A stretch of DNA of 64,000 nt. Source: Planctomycetaceae bacterium (lineage in GTDB: Bacteria; Planctomycetota; UBA1135; GCA-002686595). Below, piece after piece: positions 1 to 9,009 of the stretch. Where the stretch lies: positions 1 to 64,000 of the forward strand of contig WYBT01000063.1 in the NCBI GenBank assembly GCA_011525785.1. Direction: 5' to 3'. The notes below the pieces were generated by a model, which ran no database searches, had not been told where the DNA came from, and saw only the letters and a list, made by a program, of their open reading frames with translations. Both the position numbers and the translations under genes were made by a program. Each line of letters begins with the position of its first letter. The first letter of the stretch is position 1.

Positions 1-2
1 TC

Positions 3-503
3 GACGCCGCCGCCCACGCCGCTGCTGCGGCGGTCGCAGCCGCTGCGGTCGCCGACGACGCTGACGCCGCCGCCGACTTCGCCGCCCAAGCCGCCCGCGC
101 CGCCCACGCCGCCGCACAAGCCGCCCGCGCCGGCCGCCGGACCATGCGGCCGCGCATCCTGGCCGACTGGGTCAAGATCCGCGATGCGGCGGCCGGCTGG
201 AAGGAGGACGTTTCGGTTCCGCCGAGCTTCTTCGACGCGATCGAGACGCTGCGCACCGAGGGCATTTTCAAACATGGGCGCGATGGGCGCGCACGCAGCG
301 TCGAGCGCACGCGGCCTGTCAGCACTCGGGCACTGGAAATCGTGCTGGAGTTCCCCAGCGATGCATCGGGCGACGAGATTGACAAGGCAACAGCGAAGGT
401 CGTGAGTGCTGCCGACGCGCTGCATCGCGCGCGTGGCGGTCATGGACTCGTGCTCGACTCGTTGCAAGCCGAACAGCCGGCCGCCGCGGAGGTGTCGGCG
501 TGA
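3..503 (+). CDS. Ala-rich protein of unknown function, 5' end outside window
   Basis: The first ATG in this frame is at 144, but the frame stays open to the left edge with no stop, so the gene probably begins outside the window. The upstream part encodes a run of Ala-rich pseudo-repeats (AARAAHAAAQAAR-like), of the kind seen in long amphipathic helices or in some immunity-protein families. The 119 residues from Met144 are more ordinary (ILADWVKIRDAAAGWKED...) and match no family I recognise. The stop overlaps the next start by 4 bp (GTGA), so the two genes are probably co-transcribed. The function is unknown and the left boundary is a sequence edge, not a biological start. Confidence 0.5.
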   Translation, partial: DAAAHAAAAAVAAAAVADDADAAADFAAQAARAAHAAAQAARAGRRTMRPRILADWVKIRDAAAGWKEDVSVPPSFFDAIETLRTEGIFKHGRDGRARSVERTRPVSTRALEIVLEFPSDASGDEIDKATAKVVSAADALHRARGGHGLVLDSLQAEQPAAAEVSA

Positions 504-904
504 CGCGCAAAGTGACGATTCGGCTCCGCGCGGAGGATCTCAAGGACAATCCGGCGCTGCTCGAGCTGGTCAAGGAACAGCTCAACAAGCTGTGTTCGGT
601 TCAAGAGAACGTCGAGGTCACCATCGACGGCTCCGCGTCGATCGAGTTCGAGCCCGACCCGGTCACCAGCGATCGAGCGCACGAAGCCGCGCAGCGCGCT
701 CTCGACGCGAATCGCAAGCGCGCGGCGGAACAACTCGCGAGCAGCGGCAAGCCCACGGCTACCCCGCCAACCGCCGAGGCCATGGTCGAGCAGGTTGAGC
801 GCGAGGCCGACCGCGCGCTCGGCAACCTCGCGCGCCGAGGCGTTGCAATCGTCGCCCGCGTTGTCGAGTTCGCCGTCAAGGTCGGCGGACCGCTGGTGAG
901 CTGA
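500..904 (+). CDS. Small hypothetical protein, coupled to upstream gene
   Basis: This 134-residue protein starts at a GTG that overlaps the preceding stop by 4 bp, typical of translational coupling. The N-terminal half (TRKVTIRLRAEDLKDNP...VEVTIDGSASIEF) looks like a small alpha/beta unit. The middle is charged and helical, and the C-terminus (LARRGVAIVARVVEFAVKVGG) is a moderately hydrophobic helix that could touch a membrane. There is no signal peptide and no recognisable motif. It sits beside a Fic gene and a DUF2075 gene, a mixture often seen in accessory or defence-like regions, but nothing in the protein itself points to a role. Confidence 0.45.
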   Translation: MTRKVTIRLRAEDLKDNPALLELVKEQLNKLCSVQENVEVTIDGSASIEFEPDPVTSDRAHEAAQRALDANRKRAAEQLASSGKPTATPPTAEAMVEQVEREADRALGNLARRGVAIVARVVEFAVKVGGPLVS

Positions 905-921
905 GTTCACTCCCGCCGCGA

Positions 922-2100
922 TCAACGCGGAACGACCGGCGCCCCGACCGCTTGCCGCGCCGTGAAGGCGCGCATGATGTCCTTGCGAGCGAGCAAGCCT
1001 TGTTCAGTCGCCTCCAGGAGCTCCATGGCGATCAAGTCGCGGATGTCGCGCGTGAGCGTCTTGTCGGACTTGGTCGCGTAGTGAGCCGCGATCTCCGGCG
1101 TTAGCAACTTGATGCGCTCTGTCGGCGTCGGCTCGTCGCTCAGGGAAAGCGCCAGCACCAGATCGCGCTTGCGCTTGTCGCCATCGGTGCGCCGGCCACG
1201 AAAGCGCTCGTGCACGTAATCGCGCCAGCAGATGTCGCGCTGCTGGAGTCGCAAGCGTTGAATCTGCTCGCGCAGTCCTTCGATGAAGCCGCGCAGCGCG
1301 TACTCGATGAACGGGAGCAGGTCGCCGCCGGAGCGGTGCGCGCGATCGAGCTGGCGGTAGTACTCCGCTCGCGCCTTGCAGTAGTGGTTGCTCAACAGGT
1401 GCGCGGCCGTGCTCGGCACTCCGACGGAGATCAAGATGCGGAACTCGAGGAGTCGCGCCGTGCGCCCGTTCCCGTCGCCGAACGGGTGGATCCACGCCAG
1501 GTACACGTGCGCCACGATGGCCTTGAGGATGCCGAACGCGACTTCGAACTCCTGCGGCCCTCGGAACTCGTCGTTGAGCCACGTGCACATCCGATCGAGC
1601 AAGTACGCGCAGTCTTCAGCGGGGGCGCCGGGATAGCCCGCAACTCCGACGGAGTGCGTTCGAAGCGCGCCAGGAACGACGCCTTCGTCAACCTCCAGCC
1701 CATCGAGCACGCGCGCGTTGTGCGCGAGCAGGTCCGCGACGGTCACCGTTCGGCGCTGCTCGTCGAGCACGGCCTTGCCGATCTCGTTGAACGCCGCCGT
1801 GATGTTGTCCAGCTCGCGCTGCAGGTACTCCTGCGACGGCGCGACCTTCAGCTTGCCCTCGAGGTGCGCGCGCACCTGCTCCTCGGTCAGCGTGTTGCCC
1901 TCGATCGCGGTCGTGGCGTGCGCGCCCTTGGCGAGGTAGAGCGAGTGGAACTGTTGCTGGAGCGCAGGTGTCAACGGCGTCCCGACGACGTGCAGCGCCT
2001 TGGACTGCGCTTCGCCGAGCAAGAGCCATAGCTGGTAGGACGCACGGCTCAGGTCGAGGCGGAAGGTCAGCCACGGATGGGAGCGTTCGTAGGCGCGCAT
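922..2100 (-). CDS. Fic family protein (AMP-transferase type)
   Basis: This 392-residue protein has the complete Fic core HPFGDGNGRTAR at residues 205-216. The His, the acidic residue, the GNGR loop and the final Arg that position a nucleotide for transfer to a target hydroxyl are all present. At residues 63-69, TTAIEGN matches the (S/T)xxxE(G/N) inhibitory-helix motif, placed N-terminal to the core as in class II (self-inhibited) Fic proteins. The C-terminal ~100 residues (ERIKLLTPEIAAHYATKSDKTLTRDIRDL) resemble a winged helix, common in this group. The usual activity is AMPylation of a protein; the target here is unknown. No antitoxin-like partner is adjacent, which fits an internally regulated enzyme. 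Confidence 0.9.
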   Translation of the reverse strand: MRAYERSHPWLTFRLDLSRASYQLWLLLGEAQSKALHVVGTPLTPALQQQFHSLYLAKGAHATTAIEGNTLTEEQVRAHLEGKLKVAPSQEYLQRELDNITAAFNEIGKAVLDEQRRTVTVADLLAHNARVLDGLEVDEGVVPGALRTHSVGVAGYPGAPAEDCAYLLDRMCTWLNDEFRGPQEFEVAFGILKAIVAHVYLAWIHPFGDGNGRTARLLEFRILISVGVPSTAAHLLSNHYCKARAEYYRQLDRAHRSGGDLLPFIEYALRGFIEGLREQIQRLRLQQRDICWRDYVHERFRGRRTDGDKRKRDLVLALSLSDEPTPTERIKLLTPEIAAHYATKSDKTLTRDIRDLIAMELLEATEQGLLARKDIMRAFTARQAVGAPVVPR

Positions 2101-2229
2101 CTGGCCGCGATCTTGGCACGTTGGATGTCCGGCGCAAGTTGCTGTTGAGCATATATTTGCGACGTACAGGCAGGATTCGATGTCCGCCTCGTTGTCCAGC
2201 GCGCCGTCCGTGGGCGTGTCCCGGCCGGC

Positions 2230-2396
2230 GACCGCGGCCTGGGCCTCGCCAGCTCGCTCACGACGCTCAACGCGGGCGCCGCGCGCGACCGCGCGTCGGC
2301 GTCGGCGAGCGCGCCGGCAACACCGAGATGGACGTGTTGCTCGGCAGTCTCCGCCTGCTCGAGGATCGCGAGATCCTCGCAGCGGCGCGGGGGTGA
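2230..2396 (+). pseudogene. Remnant of a 2-isopropylmalate synthase-like gene
   Basis: Two adjoining stretches in different frames look like pieces of one enzyme of the LeuA/homocitrate synthase family. From 2230, DRGLGLASSLTTLNAGA resembles the segment after the metal-binding His motif (family form DRGLGLANSLAAIEAGA). From 2295, one frame over, RVGVGERAGNTEMDVLLGSL resembles the GIGER.GNT.MD.LL.NL block that follows. The join near 2281-2294 needs a frameshift, and the second stretch ends at a TGA at 2394-2396 far short of a full enzyme. No start or upstream TIM-barrel part is visible. I read it as a decayed fragment, by motif recognition only. Confidence 0.55.
2360..2379. repeat. Perfect 8-bp inverted repeat
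   Basis: The arms CGAGGATC (2360-2367) and GATCCTCG (2372-2379) are perfectly complementary around a 4-base loop, inside the LeuA-like remnant. It could form a small hairpin. There is no T-run after it and no clear role. Confidence 0.35.
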
Positions 2397-2507
2397 GTGC
2401 GAGATCGTCGTCAGGTTCGAGGCTTGTCCGCGCCGCGGCAAGTTCGCAGTGGGGCGGCGGCTCGCGTTGGAGCGCGCGCCTAGCATCGATCGCAACGGAG
2501 GTGGTCG

Positions 2508-3251
2508 ATGGTGAAAGAGATCGGGTTAGAAGGCGTGGCGTTGGGTGAGCCGGCGCAGGTCGAGCGCGGCGTGATCGTCGAGCGGCGCTCGTTCTTCACG
2601 GTCGCCGCGGCGGCGTTCGCAGCGGCCGGCCTGCCGGGAATGGCGCGAGCTCGTCGACTCGACGAGCGTCGTGACGCGTTTGACTACGAGGACTTCCTCG
2701 CAGAGGCGGTGCCCGCGGCGAAGTCGCTGGTGGCCGACACCTCGATCAAGGGTCAGGACCGGTACCTATTCACCCTCGCGGCGCTCGCGGTGCGGCTGGG
2801 CGATGTCGCGCCGCCGCAGATGCGCTCGAACGGGCCCGGCAAGTTCATCGGAGCGAACGACGGCGGCGATCCGTTCGTGGTGCTGCACTGGCGCATGGAG
2901 GCCGGCGCGCGCATCGAAGCTCACCCCCACATCTACGGCAACGTGGTGACGCTCGGCTTGGAGGGTGAAGCGTTGGTCGAGAACTACGAGGTCGAAGGCC
3001 CGCGCGACTGGCTCGCGAAGCAGCCGTTCGCCGTGCGACGCACCGTTTCCCAGTGGCTCACGCGCGGCGGAGTCAATCTCGTGAACCTCGAGCGCAACTA
3101 CTGCCACGGCTTCACGGCGGGTCCCAACGGCGCGCGCGGACTGGACATCACGACGCGCTTGCTGCCGCGGCAGGACTCGCCGTCGCTGATCGTCGGTCGA
3201 GCGCTCGACGCCACGGGCGCGCGCTTCGAGGCGACTTGGCAGTACGACTGA
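2508..3251 (+). CDS. Cupin-fold protein with Tat-type signal
   Basis: This 247-residue protein has a good GGAGG ribosome site at 2497-2501 before the ATG. The N-terminus carries ERRSFFTVAAAAFAAAGLPG at about residues 24-43, a twin-arginine-type signal, although it lies ~25 residues in and a later start is possible. The mature part contains HWRMEAGARIEAHPHIYGN and a Gly-rich beta pattern (VVTLGLEGEALVENYEV), typical of a cupin barrel with His metal ligands; a second His occurs in NYCHGFTAGP. This could be a secreted thiol-dioxygenase-like or other metal cupin enzyme. The substrate is unknown. The nearby tatA-type gene at 38.4 kb shows that the organism has Tat export. Confidence 0.6.
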   Translation: MVKEIGLEGVALGEPAQVERGVIVERRSFFTVAAAAFAAAGLPGMARARRLDERRDAFDYEDFLAEAVPAAKSLVADTSIKGQDRYLFTLAALAVRLGDVAPPQMRSNGPGKFIGANDGGDPFVVLHWRMEAGARIEAHPHIYGNVVTLGLEGEALVENYEVEGPRDWLAKQPFAVRRTVSQWLTRGGVNLVNLERNYCHGFTAGPNGARGLDITTRLLPRQDSPSLIVGRALDATGARFEATWQYD

Positions 3252-3348
3252 GCGCGGCGCCAGCTCGACCCGCTCGCCGCAATGCTCGCCCAGCCGACCA
3301 CCGGTGGTCCTTGCCGACCCGCGGTGGCGCGCGCACGATCTGGCTCGG

Positions 3349-5220
3349 ATGATCATCTACCACGAGCTGAAGGGGCGCTTCCTCGACGACGTGTTGAACG
3401 ACCGCGTCGCCGAGCGCATCCACGAGGAGTTCCAGCGCAGCCTCCGGCGTCGTGCGTCGCCGTCCGAAGTCGACTCGTGGCGCAACAGCCTGCTGTACAT
3501 GCGCGCTGTGCTCGAGGATGTTTCCATCCCCGCCGATTGCGGCGTGGCCATCGAGTACCAGCTCCCGCAGTCGAGCAAGCGCATCGACGTACTCATTTCC
3601 GGGCTGGGCCCCCAAGGGCGAGAAGCGTTGGTGATCGTCGAGCTCAAGCAGTGGAGCCAGGTCGAGTCCACTCGCAAAGACGCGATTGTGAGGACCGTGC
3701 TGGGCGGCTCGTTGCGGGAAGTGAGCCACCCTTCGTATCAAGCGTGGTCCTATGCCAGCCTGCTCGCGAACTTCAACGAGTACGTCGATGTCGCGCGCGT
3801 CGATTTGAGTCCATGCGCCTATCTGCACAACCTCAAAGACGGTCGGAGCGTGCTCGACGCGCGCTACCGCGAGCATCTGGGCCGAGCGCCGGTGTTCCTG
3901 AGCGGTCAGGCGCTCCAGTTGCGCGGGTTCCTGCGCGAGCGACTCGTCCACGGCGACCTGTCGTCGACGCTGCTCCAGGTCGAGAAGAGCCCGACGCGAC
4001 CGTCGAAGGCGCTCGCGGACAGCGTCAGCGCGATGCTCGCCGGCAAGCCTGAGTTCGTGCTGATCGACGAGCAGAAGCTCGTTTACGAGACCGCGCTGGA
4101 ACTCGCGACCATCGCTCCCGAGCGCGGCAAGCAAGTGCTGATCGTGCACGGCGGTCCGGGCACCGGAAAGTCCGTGGTGGCCATCAACTTGCTCGTCGAA
4201 CTGACGCGGCGCCGACAGAAGACGCACTACGTCTCGAAGAACGCAGCCCCGCGCGAGGTGTATTTGCACAAGCTGACCGGGTCGATGCGCAAGACGAGCG
4301 CGCAGGCGCTGTTCATGGGCTCGGGCTCGTTCATCGACAAGCGCGCCGACACGTTCGACACGTTGATCGTCGACGAAGCGCACCGTCTGAACGCCAAGTC
4401 GGGTCTGTTTCGCAACCTCGGCGAGAATCAGATCGCGGAGATCGTCCAGGCAGCGCGCTGCGGCGTCTTCTTTCTCGACGAATCTCAGCGGGTCACTTTG
4501 CAGGACATCGGTTCGGCTGACGAGATCCGCCACCACGCGCGCGCGGCCGGCGCCGAGATTCTCGAACTCGAGCTGCCCAGTCAGTTCCGCTGCTCGGGCT
4601 CGGATGGCTACATCGCCTGGCTCGATGACGTGCTCGGCGTTCGCGCAACCGCCAACGCGAGCGGTTTCGAGCACGCCTTCGACTTCCGCGTGTTCGACAG
4701 CGCATGTGAGCTGCGCGACGCGATCCTCGAGCGCAACGCGTCGACTGCGAACCGCGCGCGCCTGGTCGCCGGCTACTGCTGGGACTGGCGCAGCAAAAAG
4801 GAGCGCGAGGCGTTCGACATCACGCTCGAGCAGGGTCGCTTCCAGATGCGCTGGAATCTCGCCGACGAGGGCAGTCTGTGGCTGATCGGCGCGAACTCCG
4901 TGAACGAGGTCGGCTGCATCCACACTTGCCAGGGACTCGAGCTCGACTACGTGGGTGTACTCGTCGGATCCGACCTCGTGCTGCGCGACGGAGCGGTCCA
5001 CACTGCGCCCGAGGGGCGCTCCCGAATGGACAAGTCGATTCAAGGCTGGAAGAAGCTCGCGAAGGAGAACCCTCAAGCAGCGCAGCGGCGCACCGACGCG
5101 ATCATCCGCAACACGTATCGCACGCTGATGACACGTGGCATGAAAGGCTGCTACGTGCACTGCGTCGACCCGCAGCTCAACGCCTACTTCAAGTCGCGCT
5201 TGCTCTCCGCTTCGCTTTGA
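3349..5220 (+). CDS. DUF2075/Schlafen-like helicase-domain ATPase with N-terminal nuclease-like region
   Basis: I chose the ATG at 3349 because members of this family start with MIIY-type sequences; the frame is open 45 bp further up. The 623 residues have two parts. The N-terminal ~200 contain KRIDVLISG (near residue 77) and VIVELKQW (near 95), a D...ExK arrangement like PD-(D/E)xK nucleases. A P-loop, GGPGTGKS (near 268), and a Walker B, LIVDEAH (near 340), follow, then the DUF2075 core with CHTCQGLELDYVGV-type helicase motifs close to the C-terminus. Such proteins are predicted nucleic-acid-dependent ATPases and are often found in accessory or defence loci. No partner gene is adjacent. Confidence 0.8.
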   Translation: MIIYHELKGRFLDDVLNDRVAERIHEEFQRSLRRRASPSEVDSWRNSLLYMRAVLEDVSIPADCGVAIEYQLPQSSKRIDVLISGLGPQGREALVIVELKQWSQVESTRKDAIVRTVLGGSLREVSHPSYQAWSYASLLANFNEYVDVARVDLSPCAYLHNLKDGRSVLDARYREHLGRAPVFLSGQALQLRGFLRERLVHGDLSSTLLQVEKSPTRPSKALADSVSAMLAGKPEFVLIDEQKLVYETALELATIAPERGKQVLIVHGGPGTGKSVVAINLLVELTRRRQKTHYVSKNAAPREVYLHKLTGSMRKTSAQALFMGSGSFIDKRADTFDTLIVDEAHRLNAKSGLFRNLGENQIAEIVQAARCGVFFLDESQRVTLQDIGSADEIRHHARAAGAEILELELPSQFRCSGSDGYIAWLDDVLGVRATANASGFEHAFDFRVFDSACELRDAILERNASTANRARLVAGYCWDWRSKKEREAFDITLEQGRFQMRWNLADEGSLWLIGANSVNEVGCIHTCQGLELDYVGVLVGSDLVLRDGAVHTAPEGRSRMDKSIQGWKKLAKENPQAAQRRTDAIIRNTYRTLMTRGMKGCYVHCVDPQLNAYFKSRLLSASL

Positions 5221-5284
5221 GTCGCCTCGGCTCCGCGGACGAAGTGCGCGTTCCTCGCAGCGCGCTTCGCGAACGCCGCCGGTC

Positions 5285-8167
5285 TCAATCCCTCGCTCCA
5301 CACCGCGCCGCAAGCTCCCACCAGCGTTGGGCCGCAGGTTCGCCGGCGTCGGCGCGCACGCGGTTGGCGAGGCGCAGCAAGAGGCGTTGGGCGAGTTCGC
5401 CCAGGCCGGTGCGGCGTATGCGCTCGTCCAGCTCGTTCCAGGCTTGGCGCCAGGCTTCTGGCTGTCGACTCGGAGAGTCTCGCAGCGCTGCGGTGGCTGC
5501 GAGGACGGCCAACAGATCGTCAGACGCCGCGGCGAGCGAGCGCTCGATCACGTCGCGCAGCTCTTGCACGCGGGTGTAGGCCGAGCGCTGGATGAGTTCC
5601 TGCGCGAGCCAGGCCACGAACTCGAGTTCTGCGTCGTCGGCGTTTGGCAGGGCCTCACTCGTCGACCGAATCGCTACGGCGAACACGCCGTCCGCATCGC
5701 GCGCACAACTCATCGCGCTCTCGGGAATCGCAACCAAACCTTGAACGGCGCGCACATGTCGCGGGCGCAGCGGGTCGCCGAGCACTTCGAGCGCGACGAC
5801 CACTCCCTCGGAGAGTTGAGGCGTCGACGGACAGTCGCGCAGTGCGCCGCTGATCCACTTCGCGAGCGCTCGACCGACATCGTCGTGGTCCGAGGCCAGC
5901 GCCAGTGTTCGCTGCGCCGCGGTTTCTACCTCGGCGGCTCGGCTCTGCGGCTGCGCGCTCAACGCACGCAACGCTGCGAAAACAGCAGCGGAAACAGGGT
6001 CGGAGGTTGTGCAGTCCGAGAGCTCGCGTGCGCGAACGAGGTTCCCCTCCACCAGGGCTGCTCGCGCAAGCAAGAGTTGCGCGCGCGTGCGGAGCTCCGC
6101 GGAGTTGTCTGTGCGGTGAAGCGCGCGCTCGAGCGTCGCCGCGTCCTCATCGCTCGTCGACTCCCACCCGAGCAGGGCGCTGAGAAGCACATCAGCGCGC
6201 CAGCGGACGGCGCGTGCGCTATCGGGTCCGAGATCTGCTTCTGCGTCGCGAATGGCGCGGCGCGCGAGCTGGCGCAGCTCAGCGGCGCGCGGGGCCGACG
6301 GCTCTTCGCGCGCCAGCTGAGCGAGTGCGAGTTGGGGGCGCAGGTCGAGCCCGCATTCACCGAGCCGTTCGAGGTCGGCCTGCGCGAGCTGAAGCTCACC
6401 GCGCACGACGTGCAGCAGCGCGCGCCAGCGCAGCACCTCGATGCTCGGCGCTTGCGAACTCGCTTGGAGAACTTGCGCGACCGCGTCGCCGTCGACTGGC
6501 AATCCGTGGTGGGCGCGCAACATCTGCGAGCCGAGCGCAGCGACGATCTGGCCGCCGACCGCGTCGCCGTTGGAAGCAGGTCTCTGCGTGACGTCGACAT
6601 CGAACGTTGCGCTCGCGCCCTGCTGCACGGCGCTCTCCGAACGAGCGAACAGCGCCATCCGCTGGCCCAGCGCACGCACTGGATCCGTGATCGGCAGACG
6701 CTCGATGTACTGCAGTCGCCCTGCGGCGCCGAACAGGTCTCCGCGCGCCACCGCGGCGCAGCCCAGGAGCACTTCACGTCGCGCGCTCTCGATGGGGTCG
6801 GTTTCCTCGCCCGCTTGCTCGAGAAGCGCCAGCGCGCGACGAGATTTGCCCAACTGGAGCCAGACTCGCGCGAGTGAGGTGGTGTGCGAACTGCGGCTGT
6901 CGCTCGGCCGTCGCGCCAGCGCCGTCTCAGCGGCCTGCGCATGGTCGAGCGCTCCGCGGACGTCGCCGCGATCCGCGCAGCGTTGAGCTAAAGCAACCAG
7001 GGCGGCTGTCGCTTGCGGCGTCGAGTTCTGCGCCAAGACCTCGCGCGCCTGGGGAGAACCCGAGTCCAGCGCCGAGACGAGCGCCTCCAACGCCTCGACG
7101 TGCTCCGACTCCCGACGGCGTGCCGCTATCTCGATCAGCGCTGCTGCAAGCAACGCCGCGAGGCCGATCGATCCAGCGACACGAATCCATGTGCGCCTGC
7201 GGAGACGCTCTTCGTTGCGCGCCAGCGCGCTGCGCAACTCCGCGGCGAGCGAAGCTCCATCGTGCGGGCGCGCGGCGGGATCGAGCGAACTGGCGCGGGC
7301 CAGCAACGCACGCAGCTCACGCGCACCGCGAGAGCCGAGTTCGCGCATCAAACCCAAGTCGTCGAGCGCCGCGTCGGCCATGCGCGCGAGGGTGTACACG
7401 TCGCTCGCAGAACTCGGCGTTGCTCCGGCGAGCTGCTCGGGCGCGCTCCAGTCGGAAGTCACGGCGAGGCCGTGCCTCTGAGCGACTTCGCTGGCGGAGC
7501 CGGTCCGCCGCGCACAACCAAAGTCGATGATCCGCACTCGCCCGTCGGCGTCGGCGAGCACGTTCGCGGGCTTGAGGTCTCCGTGACAGAACCCCGAAGC
7601 GTGGACCGCGCCAACCCCATCGCACAGCCGCAGCACGAGCTCGATGCGCTCGCGCGCGCCGCGAGCCGCAACGGCGTCCGCCCAGTTCGCGCCATCGATC
7701 CAAGACAGCGCGAGGTAGCGACTGCCATCCGCGAGTGCGCCCGCCCCCAACACGCGAGGCGCGAGCTGCGTTCCGAGCGACTCGAGCACCGAGCGCTCAT
7801 GCTCGAGTGCTGCGCGACCCACGGCGCGCGCGATCTTGAGTGCAACGCGCGCTTCTAGTGCGGTCTGGCCAGCGCGAGCGCGCCAAACGTCGGCAGTTCC
7901 GCCTGCGGAAAAGGGCTCGAGCAACTCGAAGCCATCGACCTGCGCACCGGGCAGGAGAATCATGCGCTCTTGCGAGGCACGGTCAGTTCGCGTGTGCGAC
8001 TGTGCATTAGACGACTGCGAATGATCGATGCGCCAAAGTTCCAGCGCCTCCTCGATCATGCGCTCGTCGTCGCACAGTCGGTGCGCGAGCCCGGCTGCCT
8101 CGTCGAACGGCAGTCCGGCGATGGCTTCGAACAGCGCTTGCAGCCTGTCGATTCGCGGCGTCGCCAT
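5285..8167 (-). CDS. Membrane-anchored serine/threonine protein kinase with helical C-terminal region
   Basis: This 960-residue protein has a kinase domain at about residues 75-340. It shows a degenerate Gly loop (FSAGGTADVWRA), the lysine in VALKIA, the catalytic loop HGDLKPANVL (HGD in place of HRD) and the DFG of IIDFGCA, so the key catalytic residues are present. One hydrophobic segment (IGLAALLAAALIEIAA) follows. The remaining ~570 residues are Ala/Leu/Arg-rich helices, probably TPR-like and extracytoplasmic. The gene lies 16 bp downstream of an ECF sigma factor, a pairing common in Planctomycetota and Acidobacteriota, which suggests that the kinase and sigma factor act in one signalling pathway. 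Confidence 0.88.
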   Translation of the reverse strand: MATPRIDRLQALFEAIAGLPFDEAAGLAHRLCDDERMIEEALELWRIDHSQSSNAQSHTRTDRASQERMILLPGAQVDGFELLEPFSAGGTADVWRARAGQTALEARVALKIARAVGRAALEHERSVLESLGTQLAPRVLGAGALADGSRYLALSWIDGANWADAVAARGARERIELVLRLCDGVGAVHASGFCHGDLKPANVLADADGRVRIIDFGCARRTGSASEVAQRHGLAVTSDWSAPEQLAGATPSSASDVYTLARMADAALDDLGLMRELGSRGARELRALLARASSLDPAARPHDGASLAAELRSALARNEERLRRRTWIRVAGSIGLAALLAAALIEIAARRRESEHVEALEALVSALDSGSPQAREVLAQNSTPQATAALVALAQRCADRGDVRGALDHAQAAETALARRPSDSRSSHTTSLARVWLQLGKSRRALALLEQAGEETDPIESARREVLLGCAAVARGDLFGAAGRLQYIERLPITDPVRALGQRMALFARSESAVQQGASATFDVDVTQRPASNGDAVGGQIVAALGSQMLRAHHGLPVDGDAVAQVLQASSQAPSIEVLRWRALLHVVRGELQLAQADLERLGECGLDLRPQLALAQLAREEPSAPRAAELRQLARRAIRDAEADLGPDSARAVRWRADVLLSALLGWESTSDEDAATLERALHRTDNSAELRTRAQLLLARAALVEGNLVRARELSDCTTSDPVSAAVFAALRALSAQPQSRAAEVETAAQRTLALASDHDDVGRALAKWISGALRDCPSTPQLSEGVVVALEVLGDPLRPRHVRAVQGLVAIPESAMSCARDADGVFAVAIRSTSEALPNADDAELEFVAWLAQELIQRSAYTRVQELRDVIERSLAAASDDLLAVLAATAALRDSPSRQPEAWRQAWNELDERIRRTGLGELAQRLLLRLANRVRADAGEPAAQRWWELAARCGARD

Positions 8168-8183
8168 GCTCGTGCCGCGGGAG

Positions 8184-8789
8184 CTACTCCGCGGCGCCTT
8201 CTCGGGAGGGGTTCGATGAGCCGCGGGCGCTGATTCGCAGCTCGCGAACCAACCACGCGCGCGCGAATCGCCAGTGGCGGTCCACTGTGCGCGGAGCGAG
8301 CTCGAGCGCCGCCGCGACTTGATCGATCGAGAGTCCTCCGAAGACGAACAGCTCCGCGATGCGCGCCTGACGCTCGGAGGATGCCGCGAGTCGATCCAAC
8401 ACGTCGCTGACCTCGATCACTTCGAACTGCTCATCTTGCACCGCGATGCGCGTCTCGTGGTCCGACTCGCGCTCGCGATCTCCGCCTCGACGCAGCCGCG
8501 ACGCCGACCGGGCTTCATCGACAAGCACTCGACGCATGACGCGCGCTGCAACAGCGAGGAACGAGGCCTGATCGCTCCAGCCTCCCGAGCGCTGCGCGCG
8601 CAATCGCAAATACGTCTCGTGCACGAGGGCTGTCGGCTGGAGCACGGCGTCGCGCGCGCGACGCGCTTCCGCCCGGGCCAGGCGGCGCAATTCGTCGTAG
8701 ACGCTGGCCACCGCGTTATCCAAGTCACCGGCAACTCCTTGAGCTGCCTGCAGGAAGACCCGCGCGGCCCGATCCTGATCTCCGATCAT
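8184..8789 (-). CDS. ECF-type RNA polymerase sigma factor
   Basis: This 201-residue protein has sigma region 2 (VYDELRRLARAEARR, ALVHETYLRL, FLAVAARVMRRVLVDEAR) and region 4 (SSERQARIAELFVFGGLSIDQVAAAL...RTVDRHWRFARAWL). The VYDELRRLA/ALVHETYLRL wording is the signature of the large planctomycete/acidobacterial ECF group (the TIGR02999 type). It directs RNA polymerase to a small regulon. It is transcribed just ahead of the kinase gene, which probably modulates it. No anti-sigma factor is visible nearby, as is usual for the kinase-linked group. Confidence 0.9.
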   Translation of the reverse strand: MIGDQDRAARVFLQAAQGVAGDLDNAVASVYDELRRLARAEARRARDAVLQPTALVHETYLRLRAQRSGGWSDQASFLAVAARVMRRVLVDEARSASRLRRGGDRERESDHETRIAVQDEQFEVIEVSDVLDRLAASSERQARIAELFVFGGLSIDQVAAALELAPRTVDRHWRFARAWLVRELRISARGSSNPSREGAAE

Positions 8790-9009
8790 TGAATCGCCGT
8801 TTCGCCGAATGGCTACTTAGGAAGTGTAGACGCGGCGCCGCGCCTGGGGACGCGATGACGGATCTTTCAGCTGAGCGCGCATCCGCCGCGTTGGTCGTTT
8901 TCGCGCTGGAGCGAATTTCCATCGAGATCGTGGCGTCGCGCGACCTGATCCGGCGCGGAGTGCTGACGCCAGTCCCAAAGGCTCTCCGCTCGCCCAAGGA
9001 CCCACGGAC

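Noticed and set aside
3148-5313. Long open frame on the minus strand opposite the DUF2075 gene
   Set aside because: High GC leaves long open frames opposite real genes; this one has no motif, while the plus strand carries Walker A/B and family blocks.
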